Shown: positions 59,101 through 64,000 of the stretch, piece by piece
How the letters are laid out: each line of letters opens with the position of its first letter
Numbering within the stretch: the first letter of the stretch is position 1
Translations under genes and position numbers: made by a program
The notes under the pieces: generated by a model
The model's database searches: none
Seen by the model: only the letters and a program-made list of their open reading frames with translations
Told to the model about the DNA's origin: nothing
Origin: Vitrella brassicaformis
Lineage: Eukaryota > Sar > Vitrellaceae
Length of the DNA: 64,000 nucleotides
Reading direction: 5' to 3'
Assembly: GCA_001179505.1 (NCBI GenBank)
Contig: CDMY01000336.1
Coordinates: forward strand, 337,695 to 401,694

Positions 59101-60698
59101 ATGGAGAGGGTGGCAGTGACCGTATGAGCGAGGCTGAGATCGATGAGGACTATATGGCTGAGAGGGACGACCGGAGCGACGCAGGCGAAGGAGAAGGAGA
59201 TGAGGGCAGCGAGGAGGCGGACGAGGGAGACGATGACATGAGTGAGGAGGGGGAGGAAGGGCAGGACGAAGACATGAGCGGGGAGGAAGAGGAGGACGAC
59301 GATATGGCAGACTCGGACGCTGATGCCGGTGAAGGAGGACGGGCACACACGCCCACATTCATGCCGCTGCCAGCACCGGACGGCACCGCTGCCGATGAGA
59401 CGCAACAATCGCCATTGGTGCCAATCGCCAGCATGGACATCGAGCGGACCCTTCTGCTTTTGCGTGAGGCTCCTCGCGAGCTGGCCGCCACCAGCAGCCC
59501 ATCCAGTCTCATGCTCGGCATAGATGACATTGTCGACATGGCCGGAGGCGCTGTGGACACGATTCAGTCTCTAGAGGCAGCTCTCCACCTGGCTGAGGCT
59601 GCCGAGAACGCCGACACGCTTCTCGAGGCCGTGAGTGACATGGACGAGTTCAGCGATCGAGACGACGCATCGCAGCAGGCCTCATCTGTGGGCTCGGACA
59701 GCAACCCGTCTGAAGACAATCTCGCACAGGTTGAGCGGCTGAAGAGGTCCGAGAGTCTACTCAAGCGCAAGCAGCGGTGGTACGCCAAGCACACGCGACG
59801 GGGGAGCGGAGACAAGGGCAGGAAGAAACTGAAGCGCAGAGGGAGGAAACCTCGGCGAAAGAAACGCAAGGAGCAGCGGACACGGAGCGCCCCACCGAGG
59901 CAACCGGAACCCCAAAGGGAGCGAGTGTCGGTTGCATTTGGACGGACCATTCAGCCCGCCAAGCCGTCCTCCCCACCTCGAGATCGCATCATCACATCAC
60001 CCCCCACCGATCGCAGCGGTGCCCTGAAAAGGCCGCAGCTCCCATCAGCCTTTGCGGCAGCAGCAGTCACGAGTGACACGGACGCCACCCGGCAGACACC
60101 CTCATTCCTGCCGCCCCTCCCACCACCAAGACGCCCGGTGTTGCGCAGCGACGCCAGGATCGCGGGGCTGGTGCCCGACAGCCTGCCACTGGCGGTGAGT
60201 GCCACCTCAACATCTCGGGGCGGCCGGCTTGTTCGAGGGGGGACGCCGCTGAGACAGAGGAGGATGGACAGGGAGACCGCTGTTGCTGCTGCTGGGGATG
60301 CGACCACTGATGTGGAGAGTCCGCTCGTGCGCATCCCGACGCCCCCGTCTCTGACGCAGTCGAGGCGGGACAGCGGCAACACCGGCTACGAGCAGCCTGG
60401 TGGTCTGTTCGGCATACAGCAGCAGAGCGCCCACCACATACACACCCGGTCGCAGCCAAATCTGCAGCAGCTGGAGACGGCACTCAACACCATGTTCCAA
60501 CCAAGGCCACCAATCATTGCCGGCAGGCAGCCGCAGCAGCCGTCATTGGCTCGTCAGCACCAGCCGAAGGGTGCGTACAGGGGTCCTGTTGAGGCCTACA
60601 GGGGCGGTCGGGGGGAGGACACAGTCGCGCTGGGGAGAGCGTCGCTGCCAAGACACCTGAGACAGCAGCTGGAGAAGATATTGGGCAAAGATAAATAG
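56123..60698 (+). CDS. Cytosolic carboxypeptidase (M14, CCP1/4-like) with long disordered tail
   Basis: Zinc carboxypeptidase that removes glutamates from tubulin tails and other proteins. The CCP N-domain is clear ([48 protein letters not shown]). The zinc ligands are in [15 protein letters not shown] and, after a splice, VDLHGHSRK. Substrate residues are in GVDLNRQY, and the catalytic Glu is in [10 protein letters not shown]. The wording NASWMM and GNYRCSLAG favours the CCP1/CCP4 branch. Short exons near 56430 (15 bases) and 56539 (16 bases, donor GTATGT) are needed to keep the frame. The last exon (about 58940-60698) adds close to 590 residues: an acidic block (EEEEDDDM), a basic block ([15 protein letters not shown]) and a Ser/Pro/Gln-rich end. 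This tail is not part of the enzyme family. Stop TAG at 60696-60698. Confidence 0.88.
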
Positions 60699-61206
60699 AT
60701 AGGTATAGAGGCCGAGACAGAGAGACAGACAGGCATGTATTGGTGTAGAGGGGTACATGTGTGTGTGTGTGAATGCGCATGTGCCTTTGGGTTATGCATA
60801 TATACGTCTGTGAAGCAGATTTGACGATTGACGTGTGAGCATCTTGGGGATGGATGATTTCATCACATTCTCGCCTCGTGCTGAGCTTGTTTGGTGACAC
60901 ATCCTCTGTGTGAGGGGGACGGGTGGTGTGCATGGAGTTGGACAAGAGGTTTGTGAGCATGAAATTACCTTGTGGTCAGTCAGGACGCAGGCCTATATCT
61001 GTATGTCTTTCATTCATTTAGTTGGCCATCGTCCATCAGATCGTACGATATGTAGACAAGAAACGAGTGAATGTATGCCTAGACCATCGACATAGACAGA
61101 CAGACAGACAGACGGACAGCCTTTTGGCCTGCATCCCCCCTCCCTCCCTCCTTGCAAGCCACCGCACACAAACCACCACCTCCTCCGACCCCCCCCACAC
61201 ACCCCA
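60699..61206. other. Convergent intergenic spacer
   Basis: 508 bases holding the 3' ends of the carboxypeptidase and PP1 genes, with GACA repeats near 61095-61115. No gene seen. Confidence 0.6.
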
Positions 61207-62425
61207 CTACTTGAATTTCTTCTTTTCTTTTAGCGGTTTGAGTATCTGGAACGAGCACATGAGTGTCTCGTCGACGCTCATCATCGCGCCGGCGTTGTCG
61301 AACTCGCCGCAGTAGTTGGGTGCGGAGAAGAGGGTCACCAGCTGCCGCTTAGCCGCGAACTCGTACCCATCCTCGACCACCTGGTGCGCCCGGCACACCA
61401 GGTCCATGTCGTGCTTTCTCAGGAAGTTCTGCACTATGTCGGGCCCGTAGGTGTACGACACGCCCCGGTCGTTCTCCTGCCAGCCGTTGGTCTCCTTGTC
61501 GGGATCGGCCCACACCATGTCGCACAGCAGGCCTGCATCGGGGACGTCTGTAGGTCGGACGATCCGGCGGATCTGCTCCATGTTGTTGAGCTCGGGCGAG
61601 AGGCCGGCGTGCACGCAGAAGATCTTCTCGTCGATGATGGCTGCGAATGGCATGCAGTTGAAGCAGTCGGTGAAGGCCTTCCACAGCTTGACGTTGTAGC
61701 GCCGCTTGCACTCGTCGTAGAACCCGTAGATCCGGTTGATCGACGCGATCTCGTGGTTGCCGCGCAACAGAAAGAAATTCTACAGACAGACACAGAGAGA
61801 CACAACACAAACACCGGCAGACAGACAGTCACCCCTCTGTGTGCTGTGCCGCCACACATCGACATGTATGCCCCTTCCTTCTTTTGGTGTCTGTGTGTAC
61901 CTCTGGGAATTTGATCTTGTATGAGAGCAGGAGGCAGATTGTCTCGAGCGACTGTTTGCCGCGGTCGACGTAGTCCCCGAGGAAGAGGTAGTTGGCCTCC
62001 GGGGGGAAGCCCCCGTACTCGAACAGCCGCAACAGGTCATAGTACTGACCGTGGATGTCGCCGCAGATCTTGATTGGCGCCTCCAGCTCCAGCAACGCCG
62101 GCTGGGACAGAAACACCTCGCGAGCCTTCGTGAGCAACCCACGCACCTCAACCTCTGATGCGGCAATCAACATGTACGCGCAAGGAGAAAGCGTCGGTCG
62201 GTCAGGCAACACCTCGCGCACAACCGTCTCTGGTGTGTGTGGGCACCTGTCAGCTGAACGGGCTTGAAGTTCCCTGGCCTCGCTCCACGCACCTCCAACT
62301 TTTCACTGATCAACGCAGACAGAAAGGAAGAAATTGAAACCACCATCCAGAGGGGCCCTTTCCGTGTCAGCATTTGGTGTGTTGCCTCACATGACTGCGT
62401 CGACGTCCACATCGGGGGCTGCCAT
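61207..62425 (-). CDS. PP1: Serine/threonine protein phosphatase PP1 catalytic subunit
   Basis: Four exons are read as 62425-62391, 62305-62247, 62154-61901 and 61779-61207. The short first exon ([11 protein letters not shown]) joins [12 protein letters not shown], giving the typical PP1 N-terminus. Metal-binding and catalytic motifs are intact: [71 protein letters not shown] and [19 protein letters not shown]. The usual CCHGGLSP is CVHAGLSPE here, and the conserved GNHEC Cys is Ile. Length is about 305 residues, normal for PP1. The tail after FQILKP is short and Lys-rich (LKEKKKFK). It dephosphorylates Ser/Thr with targeting subunits in cell division, transcription and metabolism. Stop TAG at 61207-61209. 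Very high confidence in family. Confidence 0.96.
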
Positions 62426-64000
62426 GGCGCATACGGGGCTTCACAGCGGACCAGATGGCGAGAACGGCGAGAGCGGATGAGGGAGCGGTCAGAAAGCGCC
62501 GAGGCGCCTGCGGGCCAGGCGGGGGCCTCTCCGACGCAAAACACCGGGTTGCGGCCCGCCTCTCAAGCTGCTATCGTGGGCTGCGTGCGGAAAACACACA
62601 GCGCGGGCCCCGGAAAAGTGGTCCAAAATCTGCCACTTGTGTCCCTCATTATCGCCCCGGCCTCTTCTCTCCCGCCCCTCGCCCTTCTCTCCCTGTCTTC
62701 TCGTCACTCGAATTGTATCGTCGTCCGCTCTCTGACCGCTTCTTGCACGATGATGGTGACGAAGCTTCTGTCCATGCTGGCATTTTCGCCACACACAGTG
62801 GAGCACAGTGGAAAGACATCCACGGATGTCCATCGCACGAGACATGTGTCTGTGTGCCTTCGTGTGGTTCGTACTTGGAGACGTATGTACGTGCATACGG
62901 AGCAGATGTATTGATTGACACGTGACCCATCTTCCTCACGGAGGGGATGGGTTTCAGCGCAGTCTCGTCTCCCTTTGCATTTGCGGCTTTGTTTGGTGAA
63001 GGTCCGTGAACGTCCTCTGTGCACGAGTGTGAATTGTGTGAGTGTGTCCGGGGGGTGTGTGGGTGTGAGGTTGACCAAGAGGGGTACACACATTATAAGG
63101 AAGGAAGTTTAAATCAATCACGGGAATGAGTGATACCTACGGACACACACGCATGCATGTACCTATGGATGTCATGGTCATGGATGAAGGAAGCATCAAT
63201 GAATCAATGACTGAATCCACCCAGTCCGTCACTTGTCATTGTATGTCTCGGCACGCACTCACAGACAAGCCAAGGGGGGCTAGCTACGGAATCAGACAGG
63301 CACTCAATCACTCACTCAGCCACTCAGTCAGTCAGTGGGCGGCGGGGTCATTAGGTAGGATAAAGAGAGAGCACAGCAGAGGCCCCCCGGCACGACAATG
63401 CACGTGCTGCGCACCCATACAAACATACATACGCACTGCTGGTTCAAACAAAAACAGCAGTTAAGTGTAGTGGTGTGATGGACAAGCAGCAGCAGCAGCT
63501 GCAGCAGACACCCGCTGCCGCACGTACATGTGATGTATTCCTTGCTGTCCGTCCGTCTCTTTAAAACACCAACCAGCGATCAATGAATCGGTCAATCAAT
63601 GGCCCCAGGCACCTTTCTCGGAAGGACGCCCTCCCTCCCTCCCTCTAATTGCACGCAGGTCTCTGCCTGCCTGCCTGCCGCTGACTGCATCCCTCCGTCC
63701 AATCAAAACGATTCATTTCATTCATTAGGGCCCAACAGGCAGGCACACAGACGGACCGAGACAGACAGACAGACAGGCAGGCAGGCCCGTTGAATTCTTC
63801 TGATTGATAAATCCATGGTAGATATTCATCTATCCATCCATCCATACCCCATCGCCCCATCCACACGTGCGATCCTTTGATGCGCTCTCACCCACTCCCC
63901 ACCACCACCACCGGCATCGTAGACAGACAGACAGACACACTATGGTTATTGGCATTCACGTAGTCATTCATTTGGAGAAAAACCTTCCGCAAAAGCACGA
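62426..64000. other. Right-end region without a supported gene
   Basis: The first part should contain the PP1 promoter and 5' UTR. Beyond it I see only short frames over repeats (TCAATGAA near 63195, CAGT near 63310-63330, GCA near 63484-63505, GACA near 63760 and 63920). A gene beginning outside the window could reach in, but nothing supports it. Confidence 0.5.

Noticed and set aside
62426-64000. Possible tRNA or small RNA genes at the right end
   Set aside because: I found no A/B box pair or cloverleaf that I could defend by eye.

Overview
This is eukaryotic nuclear DNA. Genes lie on both strands, close together, and are broken by many short introns (roughly 60-150 bases, GT-AG, often with GTGAG/GTAAG donors and CTGCAG acceptors). 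Microsatellites based on GACA/TGTC, CA, ATGG and TGAG fill introns and spacers. The gene content points to a photosynthetic alveolate, most likely a chromerid such as Vitrella brassicaformis. The clues are large alveolate-style surface proteins with Cys-rich GCC2/GCC3-like and REJ/GPS-like regions, a plastid leader with a phenylalanine just after the signal peptide, a mitochondrial helical-repeat protein, and flagellar/tubulin-modification candidates. The species call is inference.

Layout: 1-3473 (+) is the 3' part of a Cys-rich multi-pass membrane protein. Convergent to it, 4096-14206 (-) is a very large REJ/GPS-type membrane protein with proline-rich cytoplasmic regions. 14473-16605 (+) is an Mpv17/PMP22 family protein with a plastid-type leader. 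17132-20213 (-) is a GH47 alpha-mannosidase. 20391-24961 (-) is a long coiled-coil protein with a C-terminal IQ motif. 25253-27587 is copy A of a segmental duplication and ends at a 300-N gap. 28081-28700 (+) is the last exon of a thrombospondin-repeat-like protein that starts in the gap. 29361-32170 (-) is a Deg9-type serine protease, divergent from the branched-chain E2 acyltransferase at 32302-35116 (+). 36015-37319 (-) is a five-zinc-knuckle protein. 37619-39231 (+) is a nucleoside hydrolase, followed by an HXXEE membrane protein (39567-40483, +) that carries a frameshift. 41152-44718 (-) is a large nuclear-looking protein that I could not place in a family.

44963-47728 is copy B of the segmental duplication. 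Both copies hold a decayed piece of the RNA polymerase I second-largest subunit gene and the 3' end of a SUZ-like protein gene. In copy B the SUZ-like ORF continues upstream through an in-frame 387-bp tandem repeat into a second 300-N gap (48813-49112). After that gap come a small coiled-coil protein (49118-50160, -), a mitochondrial helical protein (50174-52302, +), a gene-poor 1.9-kb repeat-rich spacer, a mitochondrial carrier (54181-55887, -), a cytosolic carboxypeptidase with a long disordered tail (56123-60698, +), and protein phosphatase 1 (61207-62425, -). The last 1.6 kb has no gene that I can support.

These genes do not form an operon-like unit. Functional themes are organelle metabolism (E2, carrier, Mpv17, Deg protease, mitochondrial helical protein), the secretory pathway (GH47, the surface proteins), and possibly cilia/microtubules (carboxypeptidase, IQ coiled-coil protein). 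CDS coordinates span first to last coding base including introns. Splice sites were read by eye.
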